64,000 bases of DNA from Cylindrobasidium torrendii FP15055 ss-10 (GCA_000934385.1 KN880452.1:126725-190724), one strand, 5' to 3'. Shown: positions 46,241-59,659, numbered from the stretch's first letter. The notes: generated from the letters alone by a model not told the origin. Translations and numbers: made by a program.

Positions 46241-49195
46241 TCAGACAGCAACCAACGAGATAACAAGAGGGGCATAAGGCTCGGGCTGCTTTAGACGAAC
46301 AAGATCTTTTGTAGCGAGGACTGTTCCTGAATTCAGCACCGACCTCAACTCCTTGTTCTCGAGACACTCACCAAGACAGTTATAGAATGCAGCGGCAGCG
46401 ACGCGCTTGTTGCTCTCCTTCGGCACTATCGTATCAAACGAAAGGCCTTCGGCAGCGTCGGGCAAGGTTTGCATTTGAATCTTTGCGTATCTTGAAGTAC
46501 CAATTGCAATCAGCGCATTGATGTACATCACTCTGGGCACACTCACTCCAGAAAATTAAACGAGTTCTTCTCAAGTGTAACTGGGTTTACTTCCGACCTC
46601 TGCGAGATGTTGCCAATCGAACGTTCTTCTGGTCCATCCACTGTGCCAAATGAAATCAGTCCTCCAATCACCACCCAAATCGGAAAGGTCTTTACCATCG
46701 AACCGATAATCGTCCCCTGCTTGTGAGCCCCGCTCGAAGCCTGGAGATACGGGCACGCCCGCGCTTCCGATAGCACTTAACCCTGGAGAGCCATCTCTGC
46801 GACTGTTCAACGAACTTCTAGGCTTCAAAGCTACATCCGCCCGGTCAATGCTGATGTGATCTGGGAACCCCACACCGCTGGACGAGCTCAAGACACCTGC
46901 GTTGTCCCACGGATACATATTCCTGCTCCTTTGAGAGGGCTGCGACTCCAAATTCGCTTCAACCTCAAGTCCAAATTGCGCGCGACTTAGCGAAGACTGT
47001 CGAGAATGCGCGCGACGAGCTTGACCAGGTTCCTGTACAATCGTCAAACATGTACGACTCGTTGGGACTAGAAATGTATACCTCCGACGAGTGACGTTGC
47101 TCGTCCATGGCATATTGACCGGGCGCATCCATGAAGGGGTCATCTATACGATCTCAGTTCGACGGTGACTTGGTACAAGAAATTGAGCACCTTGCATTCC
47201 AACCATATCCATCCCCACGTCGAAATCCATGCCAAAGTTATTGTACGGCTCATCGACGTGTGCAAGTTCTTCCTCCCCATCGCGGTTCTTCTGTGTCTTA
47301 CGGCGCTTCTGTGGGCGCGCAAGCTCCTCGTCATGAATATGCAGTGCGCCCGTCCTGGCCTCGACCTGAACTCTGAACGCCGCTTGCCAGAAATCTCCAA
47401 GCTGATCATTCTGGACTGTGAACACATATTCAGAAAGGACCGCAACGACGACGCAGATAGAACATACTGAAGTTAGGGACACTCCAAATCAACTCGTCAA
47501 TCATACGTCCGTGCTCTTTCTCGAATCGTTTCGTCTCCATCTCTTCGCGAAGGGCCTTTTGCCCTTGGAGATATTGAGTGCGTGCCAACTTCATGGTGTC
47601 AATACCTGTACCAGAGTCAAAGAAGGTCAGGACATACCTTCAATTCCTCATCGGTGAGTTCGGTGCGGGCATCCAACAGCAACCTTGTTTTCTTGGACTT
47701 TTTTGGGTTCGTCGTTTTGCGGTTATGATCCCCTGTCACGTCCGCTAACGGAGACAGTGAAGCGTTTACTGCAGCTAAATCATCCTGCGACATTATCTCC
47801 TGGTTGAATGTAAGTGGGGGCGCTCCTGCGCCTGCTCGAGAGAACGGAATGGCATCCGCGTTCTCCTTGTCGTCTCCCGGAGCCTGTGCTGTGCTTAGCT
47901 CATGCGCAGAACAAAAGTTGGTTGGCTAACCTTGCGTTTTCTTGCAGTCCCCCCTGGGGTCGTGGGAGCACTGCTGGCCACGGGTGGAACATCGGCATCA
48001 GGCAGAGCTCCGAAATTGTAGTCCATGTCAATGTCCATCGGGGGAGGGTCGACGCCGAACTCCATGTCCTGACCCGGCCCAATTGGTGGACTGAAGACAG
48101 TGAATACACCAGCAACACTTGCGCAATGTCACTCACGTCGGCGGTACGCCCCATCCCATCTCGCGAGCAAGTTCGTCACCCAGATCACCGATACCCAGAT
48201 CGACACCGTCGGCAAAGAAGGGGTCTACGAAGCCAACGTCGGCCTGGGACGAGGAAATGTCCGCCGCGCCCGGAGCTTGCGAGGAAAACGACACATCGAA
48301 AGAGTTATTGGACAAGAGGTGTTCGTAGCTTTCTTTCAATGTAACTGCCTCTGCGCGCGCATCTTCGTGGGGCTCAATCGTAGGCCTCTTCTTTTTCTTT
48401 TGCTGGCGCGCGTTTCCCTCCTCGTATTCTTCATCGTCCACATCCATGGCGCCTTCTTGGTCTAAAGCAAGTTAACTAGGACCAAGTGCGCAAGAAATCA
48501 TACATACCGTGGTCAAAATTCAAGAACACTTCCCAATCCTTTAGAAACTATTAGTGTCGACAAGGAATGGTATACATCGTGATACTGACAGCGACAAACG
48601 CATCCATATCTCCGATTGTCCTGGGGTCCAATGTGACGGCGGCGGCGCTAGACGGACTCAGCATGAAACTACAGCAGTGGGAGTTTCGTACCGCACAGTG
48701 GGCTGAGCCATCTGGAGCTGAGCAGGTCCGGAGCCGTCGCCTGGAAACTCGAGAGTGACTTTCTTCAGAGACGCAACGCAGTTGGACACATCAGCGTAAA
48801 GGATTTCTTGCTTGACTATGGATATATGCGTTCAAACGACGAAGAGAGCGACTAGCGCACAGACTGCGATACCTTTGTACACTCTGTTCAGATATGATCA
48901 GCCCATTGTCGAGAACGAGTAAGCTGGTCACGCACCGCGCGACACCGACCATCAAGTTACTCGACAATCGTAGAGCAAGCGGCTCTGCTGGTTCGCTGAT
49001 GAGGTCGCACAGTTGAGATATGTCTGCAGTCATAACCGACCGCTTGGGCAATTTTTTGAACACGGACTTGGAGCCCAGCGTCGCCGCCAGCCTAGGTATC
49101 ATCAGTTGTGGAAGTGATATGCATAGTTTTCGATGATACCAGAGCAAACCGAAGCCATTGTCGCGTTTCGAAAGAAGCTCAGCAGAGAAAAACAT
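46241..49195 (-). CDS. REC8: Meiotic cohesin kleisin Rec8
   Basis: The start at 49195 gives MFFSAELLSKRDNGFGLLW, joined across an intron to LAATLGSKSVFKKLPKRSVM, then CDLISEPAEPLALRLSSNLM and VGVARVYKVK. The WLAATLGSK and EPLALRLSSNLM segments match Rec8 more closely than mitotic Rad21/Scc1, and this N-terminal part binds Smc3. A long acidic and Ser-rich middle follows (EGAMDVDDEEYEEGN, KKKKRPTIEPHEDARAEAVT). The C-terminal winged helix, which binds Smc1, reads GLSFDTIVPKESNKRVAAAA, FYNCL, and LATKDLVRLKQPEPYAPLVI. About nine or more introns. Rec8 replaces Rad21 in meiosis to hold sister chromatids together; separase sites were not sought in detail. Confidence 0.88.
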
Positions 49196-49573
49196 TGTTG
49201 AGGCGTCTGATGTCGACGCGCGCTAGCAGAGGAAGGACGACGTGCTGCAGTGGTGATGGTCGACGAGAAAAACAGGCTCGACGAGGATCAGCGTTCAACA
49301 ACGTCAGGTGTCCCCGAGAACCGAACAAAGAAGCGCCGCATTTGCAGCGCATCCTAGTTCGCGATCACGCCTGTCGCAACGCGTCAAATCCAAAAATGAT
49401 GATTGCATTGAAGCGGCACTGTGAACATTATCTATAGGGCATATATTATATACAATAGTCGTGCAAATTCTAGATAAAAAGACGTGCATCAAAGTAAATA
49501 GTAGTTGAGTCCGTGGTCTCTGACCGGTCACCGTAGCAAATGCGTATAAATGTGAATGCAAGGTACAGCGCGC
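49196..49573. other. Intergenic, Rec8 promoter side
   Basis: No gene or clear motif seen. Confidence 0.4.
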
Positions 49574-52500
49574 CTATTGCTTGCTCTTGCGACGGAACAG
49601 ATCCATAACGCTCTTGGTGCGAATGCGGAACCACCAAGTAAGAGCGAACGTAGCAGCGATCTAACGACAGAGTCAGTCACACTTTCGGCTGTCTTTGGAG
49701 ACGACGTACATTGAACGCGATGAAGACAACCATGAAGCCGACGTTGCGCCAGTGGTGCGAAGGTACGATGTTGAACATATTGAGCAACCAGTCATCAGCC
49801 TTCTCAACCGAGCAGAAGCTGCAATCGGCCGTCGCGTTGGGGTTGGTCAAGTAGCCGCCGCGCGCGCTAATGTACGGGTTCATGTAGTCGGAGCACGTCT
49901 GGCCCGAGGGAGGGGTGAGAGTGACAAGTTCCACTGGCGAGCACCGAATATCAGTTCCACCCAGAGCTGCAAACACAGATCAGAACACAGAAAGGTGGTC
50001 GCGACGACAACACAACATACCCTGACCGAGGACACCTTCAATGACATAGGTGTATGGCGAAATCCTGTACATCCACTTCCACCATCCAAGTTCACGGAAA
50101 GGTTGAACGACACCGTTGCTGGTGGCGATGTCAGCACATGACAAGCTTATGAAGATGCATTACTCACAAGGTAACGACGAAGCCAAAGAGCAGACCAAAG
50201 AGCAGAGCTGCAATTTCTGGTCCATTTGACATAGCCGCGATGGCCTGTGAAAAGATATTAGCAGCCGCCACAGAGCTAGGCAATCGAACCAGTGCTTACA
50301 TGAGCCAGGGAGGTATAGTAGATGGGGAACAGGATGCCGATGTTCAAATAAGTGTATCCTGCACGACCAGTGTCGCGCGCAAAGCCCTGGAAGTTCCAGC
50401 AACAGAAGAACAGACTTGATCCCAAGATGTTCCAAGGGATCTCGGCTAGCAGCTGTGATACAAGAAGCGCCGTCCAGTTGTACATCCTACTGGGACGTTC
50501 ACGGATCTCATAGACAGACCGCATCTTCAAGAAAGGAATCTGGATCTGATTCGACAGAGGGGCGGAGATGATGAGGGCCATGAAGAGCGACTGCATAAGG
50601 GTAAGAAGGTGTACCAAAGAGAAGAAGTGTGTACGCACGAAGAGCTTGTCTTGCATCGCAGCCTGGGTAATATTGCGTGAACGCCAGAACGAGAATCCAA
50701 GGAACAGGCCCGAAACAATGTTCAAGAATATCTTGGCCATGATGTAGTCTGGATCACGGTTGTGCACGCTGAAGTCACGCATGAGGAGCTGGTAGACTTG
50801 GTATCCCCAGCCAGACGCGTATTCCGAATGGAGTTCGGCCTTGACAGGGGGACGGGCGCGGCCTTCAGCGTGAATCTCGTCGATCTGGCGTTGCACACTG
50901 CTATATTCTTCTGAAGCCTTCCAGATGCTGTGCCAGTTCTCCTTGACAGACGCGGTTGCACCAGCTCCGATGGTCTCGAGCATATACTCAGCCCTGTCAA
51001 CTAATTAGGCGCGAACAGTTAGCTCAAAAAAAGATAGACGCACGGGTTCTCATCCGCCTCACAGTGGCGACCACCGTTGCGCTCGAAGTAGTCCAAAAGA
51101 GTCGTAGAGTGGTTGCCGAGGTCACCGAAGTAGACTGTCTCTCCACCCTTGCGCAGTAACAGCAGGCGGTCGAACATTTGGAATAGTTCGGCGGACGGCT
51201 GGTGAATGGTACACAAGATAGCCTGGCCGTTGGTTGCAAGGTCGCGAAGGAAAAGCATGATCGCCCAAGCGCTCTGCGAGTCCAATCCTGTGAAAGCACT
51301 TAGACGAGTGCGTACGAGCGAGCCAAAATGTGCACGTACCACTGGTGGGTTCGTCAAGGAACAAGAGGAGCTTAGGCTATACCATCTCTTTAGTCTCGAA
51401 TTGAGAGTGAAATTCGATCAACGCACCTTGGCAGCGAGCTCGACACCGATTGTGGTACGCTTCTTCGCCTCGACCGACAGTGTCCCAACGACAGCGTCAG
51501 CAAACTGTTCCAGGCCGCACATCTTGAGACATTGCTCGACACTGATAGAGATGAGCTGGCGGGAAGGATAGCGCGGCCGCTGTACTCACTAGGCAACTTT
51601 CTCGGAATCCGAGACGGACGATGGCTGGCGGAGTCGAGCAGAGAATAGCAGAGCCTCCCGCACGGTGCATTCAGGGACATGAGTATCTTGTTGCTGGCCT
51701 GGAGAAACACAGTCAGGATACCAGCTCTCACTCATGAACAAGCAAACAACGTACAGTAGCCCGTTTGCGCCTGGAAGTCGCGAGGAAGTGCTTGTCCGTT
51801 CACGAAGCGATCTCCCGTCACTACACCAGTGTCTGTACGCTCGGCCAGGACATTGAGCAGTGTAGTCTTTCCAGCACCACTTTCGCCCATCAGAGCCGTG
51901 AGCTTGCCGGGCGCGACGTAACCAGAAACTTCGTTAAGGAGCTTGCGAGGGCCGTCGGCTGTGGGAACAACGTAGGACAACTTCTGCCATGAGAAGACAT
52001 CGGTTTGAGCGGGAGTCTCCTTCATAGCCTCGCCATATTCAGCGGCATCCTTCTCGCTGTCGCCAGCAGTCTTCTGCGAGCCACGTTCGATGTCTTCCTC
52101 TGGCACGGGAGCAACGAGGTCTGACTTGGAGCCGTTCTTGAACAAAACCACAGCGGCAGACGCAGACGCGCGAGTGTTGATTTCAGTGAAAGCGAAGAGA
52201 GCGATGGTGTACGCAATGCCATATGCAACGACAATTCCATAGTTCTACAATCCAATTAGGCCGTCTCCGGGAAGAGAAAAAATGGTTACGTACCCTCCAG
52301 AGGTTGCTGTAGTGGTAGTTGAAAGAAAGGCCGACGAATGTGTCTCCGTTGACGCGCATATTGCCTGGCTGAGCACCGACAACTGGGCACACCTGGTTCT
52401 CGAGACTGGCATTTTCGTACCCAGGTCCGGTGGGTACGAGACTGCCGCACTGGCCGTTGACGGTGTGGAACTCGTTGACCATGGCACCCTCGAAACTCCA

Positions 52501-54817
52501 GCGAAGCGGCTATATTGCAGATGAGAGATGTACCCAGGCAGCGAAAGAGCGCACTTACGTTGAGGTAGGACAACCACCGAAGGGCACCAATCATGGAGGG
52601 GATAGGGAGCGAATAACCAGTGTAGACCGAATAGACGAGGACGGAGATACCAGCAACAGTTTGTGCGCCTGCCTCGTCCTTGAAAGCAGCTGCCACCGCG
52701 CGGAACCAACTCTTCATAACCAACGAGGTTGTGAACATGAAGAGGAAGAAAATGCTGGGGAAGGTCAACAAAAATCAGGTTATGTAGGCCGAAGTCACTC
52801 ACAAGAATTGGCTGGCGGATTGTTGGAGCTGGGCCATCTCGTAGATGAGAATGGCGAAGACAGTGGCGGATGCAAACGCGACTGGGATATCAACGATTGT
52901 CAGAGCGAGCTGGTCGATGTATGGCCTGTAGAGGCCCCATTGCGATTGTCGAAGGACGATTGGGCGCTGAGCATAAAGACTGGGAATTTCCGACATGGCG
53001 ATCAAAGCAGAGAAGAAGATAGCGCTGCAACACATTGAGAAGGCAATTCGCGGCGAGTTTGAGAAGTGCTTACAAGAAGAGGACACCGCCGCGAGAGAAG
53101 TATGTGTTCGTCGTCGTGTTCATCTTGAGGTATACCGAACCAGTAATGACACCTTGGAACGCAAAGGAGCTTTACAAACGTAAATGCATGAGCAGAGAAA
53201 AGATGAACTTGAACGCACAAGATGTTCAGAATTGTACCAAGCATATTGCCTCGGAGCATCTGGATGCGTCGAAGCATAACTGCACGAGTCTGCATGGGAA
53301 CTGAAGTAATCCGGGGCGATGCCTTGCGAGTGTGTTTCGCATACTCAGCCTGGGCGCTCTCCTTGAAGGCGAGCGCGCGTTCTGGCTTTCCGACGCGTTC
53401 GGTCTTGAAGGCAGCAATCTCCTTCTTGTTGGTAATCGCCAAGTCGGACTCCATGAAGTACTTGGCGAACTCGTCCGCGCTGCGAGGGATGTTGACGGTG
53501 CGGGGAATGCGGCCACTGGGATCCGTAACAGCGACAAGGAAGTCGGCCGTTGTCTGACGATTGGCAGGTTCGTAGCCCATGTTGATGAAGTAGTCGCGGG
53601 CCTGGTTGGCGGGACCATAGTAGGCCATCTTGCCCTCGTAGAGTACACAGACCTACGGCTGTCAGAAAGATTGCACTAAAAAACTGAAGTGCGCATACCT
53701 TGTCGAAATGCTTGTACAACGACTCGCCGGCTTGGTAAAGTGATACAATCGTAGTCATCTTGGCGATGTCCGTAGCGATGCGCAACGCTTGAACAAACTC
53801 GAGGGCGGTCGACGCATCCAAACCACGAGTAGAGCTAGCCAATGATGAGCGCTACGGAAGCAAATGCGGCAAAATACATACTTGTCCCATGTCGCAAGGC
53901 AAGCCCTGGTGGCAAGGACCTCGACGATAGATACACGCTTTTTCTGACCTCCAGAGACTCCCCGAATGGAGGCATCACCGACAAGGGTGTGGCGAACACC
54001 CTGGAGACCAAAGATAGTAAGGAGCAAGTCTGTGACCGCTGCGACGTATTGGTCGCGGGTATACCCCAGGCGAAGAGTAGGAGCCCTGAGACGCGCAGCG
54101 AATTCAATCGTTTGTTGTACAGTAAGCGTCGCAAAGTGAAGGTCATCCTCGGGACAGTGGATCAGGGAGCCCTTGTTGTTGAGGACATCTTGCGGAGACA
54201 GCGAGTCGTACCAAACGTCGCCTGAAAACGAGTGGTATTCACCCCGCTGGTTGGAAAGAGTCTTCAGCAAAGTTGTGCAACCTGAGCCTGGACGACCAAG
54301 AACCACTAAGGTAAAATTGAGACCGACGAGCAAATGGGCAAGAAGCGGCTAAACGCACGCAACATTTCTCCAGGATTGACAACTCCTTCGAACCCTGTAA
54401 GGATGTTCTTTGTCTTGGGCCCCTTGGACGCTTGAATGCCTTTTGCTATCGCGAAGGGGTTAAACATGGAAGACATGGATGCTTGGTAGGTCGCGCCGCC
54501 TCCTTCACCAACGACGCCGAGGTTTTCAAACGCAACACCAAGTTCTCTGGACTTGATGTTTGCTTCGGTCCGTCTGTGATATGTGTTCAAAGAAATTCTC
54601 GGATATCGAAGGGGGGGGCTACGCACTGTTGAGAGACCTGTTCGAGCACCTTCCTAAAGTCCACTGTGTTGTCGAGAGTGGCTGTACTGCTCATCGACGC
54701 TGTTTCCGCCCGCTCCACGTCTGCTCCTTGTTGTGAAAACCGGCTGAGGCTCCTCCTGAGGCCATTGTCGCCTTCTGGATTGAAGTGATTGATGTCGACC
54801 TGTTGACCCTCCTTCAT
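49574..54817 (-). CDS. Full-size PDR-type ABC transporter (ABCG)
   Basis: The layout NBD1-TMD1-NBD2-TMD2 is that of fungal pleiotropic drug resistance pumps of the plasma membrane. The start at 54817 gives [20 protein letters not shown]; the ATG at 54850 is an alternative. NBD1 has the degenerate Walker [13 protein letters not shown] (Cys in place of Lys), [20 protein letters not shown], the signature [16 protein letters not shown] and [21 protein letters not shown]2 has the complete Walker [19 protein letters not shown], the degenerate signature [18 protein letters not shown] and [17 protein letters not shown]. This asymmetry is normal for the family. TMD2 holds [20 protein letters not shown] and ends [20 protein letters not shown]. 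At least fourteen introns. Export of hydrophobic compounds is inferred; the substrate is unknown. Confidence 0.92.
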
Positions 54818-55557
54818 GATGGCTGGAAAGTGGGAGAGTGGGTGCCTCAAACCCTATCAACGACCTCTAAGCTTTATATTCGATCGTCGGACGGAGATCG
54901 TTTTCAGATGATGACGCTAGCGGAGGGCGGAGGTCGCCTGGCTGTCTTCCGCGGTAGAGAAATGAGGTAAGCATGCTTACGATTTCCAGCCGCTCGGCAC
55001 AAGTTGCGTGGTTTTCATTGTCAAGGATTGGTCAGGGCACCTACCTTTTTGGTACAGTTGTTCTGTTCTCGGATATTACCCCGAGGCTTATTCTAAAGAA
55101 GCTTGGTCGTCACAAGTTCACTTCTGTGGGTCCATGTATCAATGCAAGAATTAAAATGCAAGGCACTACATACTGACCTTGGTACCTTCCAAGTTCCAAG
55201 TACGTTGATCTACTCGCATCTGAGTTCTAAAGAATCGTATCACTGGCTGACTATGGCATAGCGATGAGCATCTGGTATTGCATTCAACAACAGGCCGTGT
55301 AGCCGCTCATTCAGGCGCAAAATAATGTACCAAGATGACGTTATCTCATGAAAGGCTGACCAAAGACATCCGTCCGTGGGCCGTGATACGAACTCGACGG
55401 CAGGTGCACGCCCCTTCATCGTGTCGAGGACGCGTCCTCAGATCTTCAGAAGCCTGTGCATCGCACGACACGGATTCCCTTAGATAGCCAAAATGATTAT
55501 TGCATATATTGACTGTAGGCACACATCTGTACACTTACCTTGATACACGGGGTTGGC
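54818..55557. other. Intergenic, ABC transporter promoter region
   Basis: Has TCCGCGGT at 54948-54955, one base off the yeast PDRE, about 130 bp before the ATG; too weak to call. No gene seen. Confidence 0.4.
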
Positions 55558-57727
55558 TTACGCGGTCATCCAGTTCTTACCCTCAAGCCCTATCAACCTA
55601 GTGAAGAGTTCGTCCCTGTTCGGGATAAATCTAAACGTCTCGTCGTACTCCTTCCCTTCGTTCGACATCAGTTTCAATGTCAGCCCCTTCACCAGTGAGT
55701 TCTTCCGCACGCCCTGCAACCAGCTAAGTGGGATGGATATCGTCGGTCTTGACCCCATAATCGGTGTGAAAAACAACATGGTGGGCGATAGTGTGAGCAA
55801 CCCAGGAGCGCTCGAGTGCTGACACGGATACGCTGTAACGCAAATATATGGGCGTCAAAAAGCAGGTCAAACACCAACACGTACTATAAGCCTCTCGAGG
55901 TGGCACTGGGGGCTGCGCGAATGCCACAACAGGTGCAGGAATAAGCGGACTCTTCGGAGGTGAGTCAGGTCGTCCCTGGTGAAATCGATGAGTGTCTTCG
56001 CACAGGCGTTGCGCAAGACAGGCGTATCCGACTTACAGCACCTCGTTTAATGAGACGTTTTCCTTCGCCTGCCCAAGCCTTCCCTACCGCCGCCCGCTCA
56101 TTCCATTTTCTCCAATCGATGCCCTTTTTCTCGACACTCTCAAAGCCAGGTATATTTGGAGAGCCTGGGACGGCGAGGGTATCACTGCTCATGCTGCCGC
56201 GCGACTTGTGTTTTCCAGCTGGTCGAACCTCCTGTCCAGTAGCTATACGGTTGGAAACGACCTCCATTGCGTACTCGGAATCGGTGGGAACCCATCCACC
56301 AATCGCCAGAACGCTGTTCGCTAGGTTAGTCTGTGCTTTTCAGCGGCAAACTTTCAGCTCACCGAGCGCGCTCTTCCCTACTCATAGAGCTAATAACTGG
56401 CGTGACGTGCCAGAACAGGAAGCCGGGCACAAATATCACCAACTTGATGAGGTATTGCGCAGGGAGGAGGAGAGTCAGCACCAAGAGAATACTGAGAAGC
56501 TAAGGTTGGCACGTCAGAAGACGACGTTCCACAGGACGTGAAGACCAACAGTAGCAAAGACTTTGGAAGCAGCAGGTCGCCGCCATATAAAAAGGCTGGG
56601 ATGCGGTGAGTTGTATGGCCAGGCAAACAAGAAGAAACACGGACTTCTTGACTTTTTCATGCCAGTCTGCGATACCTTCCAGTAATCTGAGGCCTATCCG
56701 CTTCAGATCTCTCTCCTCCTGCGTCTCAGCGTCCTCGTCAATATGTACCGCGTCATCCCGTGCGTCTTCCACCGAGCACCGCTGGCCTGAATGCTTTCTG
56801 ACCTTGATTTTCTTGGACTTGTTGTAGACACGGAACAGTCGCCACATTTCCTTGACGCCCAGAGAGGAGGATGCGGTGAGCTTTGAGGAGACGACGTCGC
56901 CAAAGTAGTTTGCCCGTTTGACCTCATGCCGCCTCGATTTGAGCTCGTTCAAGCTAGGGTAGGGAAAGACTCTGCGCCGCAATAGGGAATAGAGCACGCG
57001 TCCCACAAGAGCTGGAATAAGAAGGTCAAACAGCCAAAGTAACCAGAAGAGCTAGGGATGTTGGTTAATTTCCTATCCCTAGTCGAAGCTAACCAACTGA
57101 CGCCACAATAAACCATGCTCCTTGAAGGGTCCTCCCAAGTCGCAAGTTTGAGCAATTTAAGCGCAGTTGCGATGTAAAATGGTTCGATGAAGAGATAGAG
57201 CCGTTGAATGGTTATTCTGAGGCGTCCGAAGGAGAATGGAGCAGGAGGAGCAGCTGGAGGCGGCAAGTATGGTAGTACATATTGCTTTAGTAAATGGTGT
57301 AAGTGCTGGATCACTGACGGACGTAAACCATACCTCTGCAATCCTGTGAGAAAAGCAAACAGGGTGGTCCCGTGAACGCCAATCCCTTTCTTCAGTCTGA
57401 TCGTCGAGATTGGCTGAACTTGCACTTCCGCCGCTAACGTTGTACGGGGCCGGGGAGGAAGCGCGAACCTCTGTGACCGTTGAGGAGAATATGTGGAGGA
57501 TACGCTCAATTTCCTCGTTGTCATACATTTCTGGATTGAACGATTCAGCAAATGCCACGGCGTCTTAAGTATTGCCCACCTCGTAACTGCTCATAAGATA
57601 GTTCAGAGTCCTCGTCTTCAGCCTCATCTTCAGAGTCTTCGTCTATGATGGGCACTTCTGAGCCCGGGAGAGACACAAACGACCCATTTGTCGCAGTCCG
57701 TTCGAGGTCAGGCGCAGACATGGACAT
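55558..57727 (-). CDS. Membrane protein with C-terminal GRAM domain (GRAMD4-like)
   Basis: The start at 57727 gives MSMSAPDLERTATNG and an acidic N-terminus (DEDSEDEAEDEDSELSYEQL). Then come VAFAESFNPEMYDNEEIERI and a Ser-rich part. Membrane segments include RLYLFIEPFYIATALKLLKL and a Trp/Leu-rich one near LFDLLIPALVGRVLYSLLRR; others lie near SVFLLVCLAIQLTASQPF. Between them are MWRLFRVYNKSKKIKVRKHS and ERDLKRIGLRLLEGIADWHE. The C-terminus has a GRAM-type fold: LLTLSPTMLFFTPIMGSRPT, ISIPLSWLQGVRKNSLVKGL, FRFIPNRDELFTRLIGLEG. GRAMD4 in animals sits at mitochondria or the ER. The fungal role is unknown. At least eight introns. Confidence 0.65.
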
Positions 57728-58126
57728 GGCGGAGAAAAGCAAGTCGCAAATTCAACGCAAATCCATTTAAAGCTCGGCTAACCTGCGGCAGACGCTCACC
57801 GAACCGGGTCTGTAGCAGCACTGCACGGTGACATCACTGTTGCCAGTATCGCTATCAACCGAGCTCAGAGCTGCATGCTCTGTAAGCAAACGGCATGAGC
57901 GGTGTTCTGTTGTACAGCTTCAATCTTGGTTTAACGTGGTTTAATCCGTATTTACCAGTGCACTTTCAGCAACACCTGACGCGGCACCATTCGGCCATCA
58001 GATCGGCAGTATACCTTCGTGAACGATTCCCACGCGAGCTCATGTTCACAACTGACCACGATGCCTGGTATGCCACTCGTAGAGTAACGCAATATTCAGC
58101 TCACACTGTTTCTTCCAGACACCAGA
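57728..58126. other. Intergenic between divergent genes
   Basis: Shared promoter region of the GRAM and F-box genes; no clear motif. Confidence 0.4.
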
Positions 58127-59659
58127 ATGGAGGACTCGGATGAAGAAGTGATGGCGATGCTTCGCTCTGGCAGAATACCCACGGCTTCAGAAAGAGAACC
58201 CATCCAGGATCAACTACAGGATCTCGAAGTCAGGTTCCTACAGCTGCAACGAAAGCTGGAACTCCGCAAAGCAGTCTTGGCCCCAATTCGCCGGCTTCCA
58301 CCAGAAATCATGCTCAACATATTCGCCATGCTGCCAGGCGAGGTGTCCGCCGATGCTTCTCGCGCCGTTGTTGGTCGAGTCAGCCGACGCTGGAGGGACC
58401 TTTCACGTTCGTCACCAAGTGTTTGGTCTCATATGACAATTGACACGACCGGATCCCGTCCCCCCAACATCGTCTTCTTTGGCCAAACTCTGCTGCTCTC
58501 CAGACAAGCACCGCTCAATATAACAGTCATATGCCCTCACCGAGATACAGACCAACTCAAAAGACCGTTGGCTTCACTTCGCAAAAAGGTTTTCGACATC
58601 CTCAAAGTCCATGCTCCCAGGTTCCGCTCTTTACAGCTCATCAATCCGGACGCAGTATCCATCGAGCGTGTCGCCAAGTATAGGCTGGTCAATTTACAAA
58701 GCCTGACACTAGTTTCCACCTCTATCCCAGAAAACAGGAACAACAAGTTCAACATTACCACTCATCAACCTCTTCGATATCTCCACCTCGACGGCTCAAC
58801 AGTCCCTATCCCCGCAATCACTCTCAATATTCAGTGGGAAAGCCTCTCTACTCTGACCATCTCCTTCGATGGCTCTGCAAGATGCTATGAAACGCTTTCA
58901 CAAGCGGAAAATCTTGAAAATCTCACAATACAACACATCGGTCGTGCAGGTCGCCGCGCGATATCTGGGCCTCCGGTCCTCTTCTCGCGCCTGGGCTCAC
59001 TGAGTCTGTCGGATTGTGCACTTTCGGCGCTTCCGGACGGCCTTCGGTTCCCAGGACTAGTCACTCTCTTTCTCGAACACGACCCCATGGACTGCCGTGG
59101 CAAGCATGACCCCGCTCGACTTGAAATGCTGCTTAGCGCCTGGCAATGCAATATTACCGCATTCCACTACACTGGCCTCAACTCTGTCAGGGACTTTGAG
59201 CGGTTGTTTACTCAGGCTGGACAGACTCTGCAAACGTTGTCCGTTGCCGTAGAGTTGCCTCTGGGTTTCGAAGACGAGCACTGGATAGGCCTTGAGTGGC
59301 TCTTCCGGGAATTGAACCTGTATGGCAGGAATCCCAACACGCCCATCTTTCTTTCACAGCTGCGGTCCTTCACTCTTGCATGCCACACAGAAGTGCATTC
59401 GGATGTCTTCTTCTCCGAAGGGACCGATTTGAGTGATGCCCTCGTCTCGCGCCAGCACAATCCGGCGACGAAGTTGCAGGCCTTCCATCTTACGGTAAAC
59501 GCGTTCCGGGTGGAGGACGCGTCTGTTTCCAAGGCAGTGACGTCCCCGCTGGCGGCGGCGCTCAGAGATTTGACGGACAATGGGATGAGGGCAAGCTGGA
59601 TGTACTTTGGAAAGGATATTTTACGTATGACTGGGGCCCTTGCGTCGTTGTTGGCGTAG
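58127..59659 (+). CDS. F-box protein with divergent leucine-rich repeats
   Basis: A single exon of 510 residues. The start at 58127 gives MEDSDEEVMAMLRSGRIPTA. A heptad-like coiled coil (LQDLEVRFLQLQRKLELRKA) leads into the F-box at IRRLPPEIMLNIFAMLPGEV and VGRVSRRWRDLSRSSPSVWS, which should bind Skp1 in an SCF ubiquitin ligase. Degenerate leucine-rich repeats follow (LRSLQL-like, LVNLQSLTLVSTSIPE, LENLTIQHIG, LFSRLGSLSLSDCALSALPD). This coiled coil, F-box and LRR layout is one of the most expanded families in agarics. The target is unknown. The lack of introns contrasts with all its neighbours. Confidence 0.88.
   Translation: MEDSDEEVMAMLRSGRIPTASEREPIQDQLQDLEVRFLQLQRKLELRKAVLAPIRRLPPEIMLNIFAMLPGEVSADASRAVVGRVSRRWRDLSRSSPSVWSHMTIDTTGSRPPNIVFFGQTLLLSRQAPLNITVICPHRDTDQLKRPLASLRKKVFDILKVHAPRFRSLQLINPDAVSIERVAKYRLVNLQSLTLVSTSIPENRNNKFNITTHQPLRYLHLDGSTVPIPAITLNIQWESLSTLTISFDGSARCYETLSQAENLENLTIQHIGRAGRRAISGPPVLFSRLGSLSLSDCALSALPDGLRFPGLVTLFLEHDPMDCRGKHDPARLEMLLSAWQCNITAFHYTGLNSVRDFERLFTQAGQTLQTLSVAVELPLGFEDEHWIGLEWLFRELNLYGRNPNTPIFLSQLRSFTLACHTEVHSDVFFSEGTDLSDALVSRQHNPATKLQAFHLTVNAFRVEDASVSKAVTSPLAAALRDLTDNGMRASWMYFGKDILRMTGALASLLA

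Noticed and set aside
54948..54955. PDRE-like site TCCGCGGT before the ABC transporter
   Set aside because: One mismatch to the yeast element, single copy, and the Pdr1/Pdr3 regulators are not known in basidiomycetes.
55960..56541. 193-codon plus-strand frame
   Set aside because: Antisense to exons of the GRAM-domain gene, whose minus-strand frame has the conserved content.
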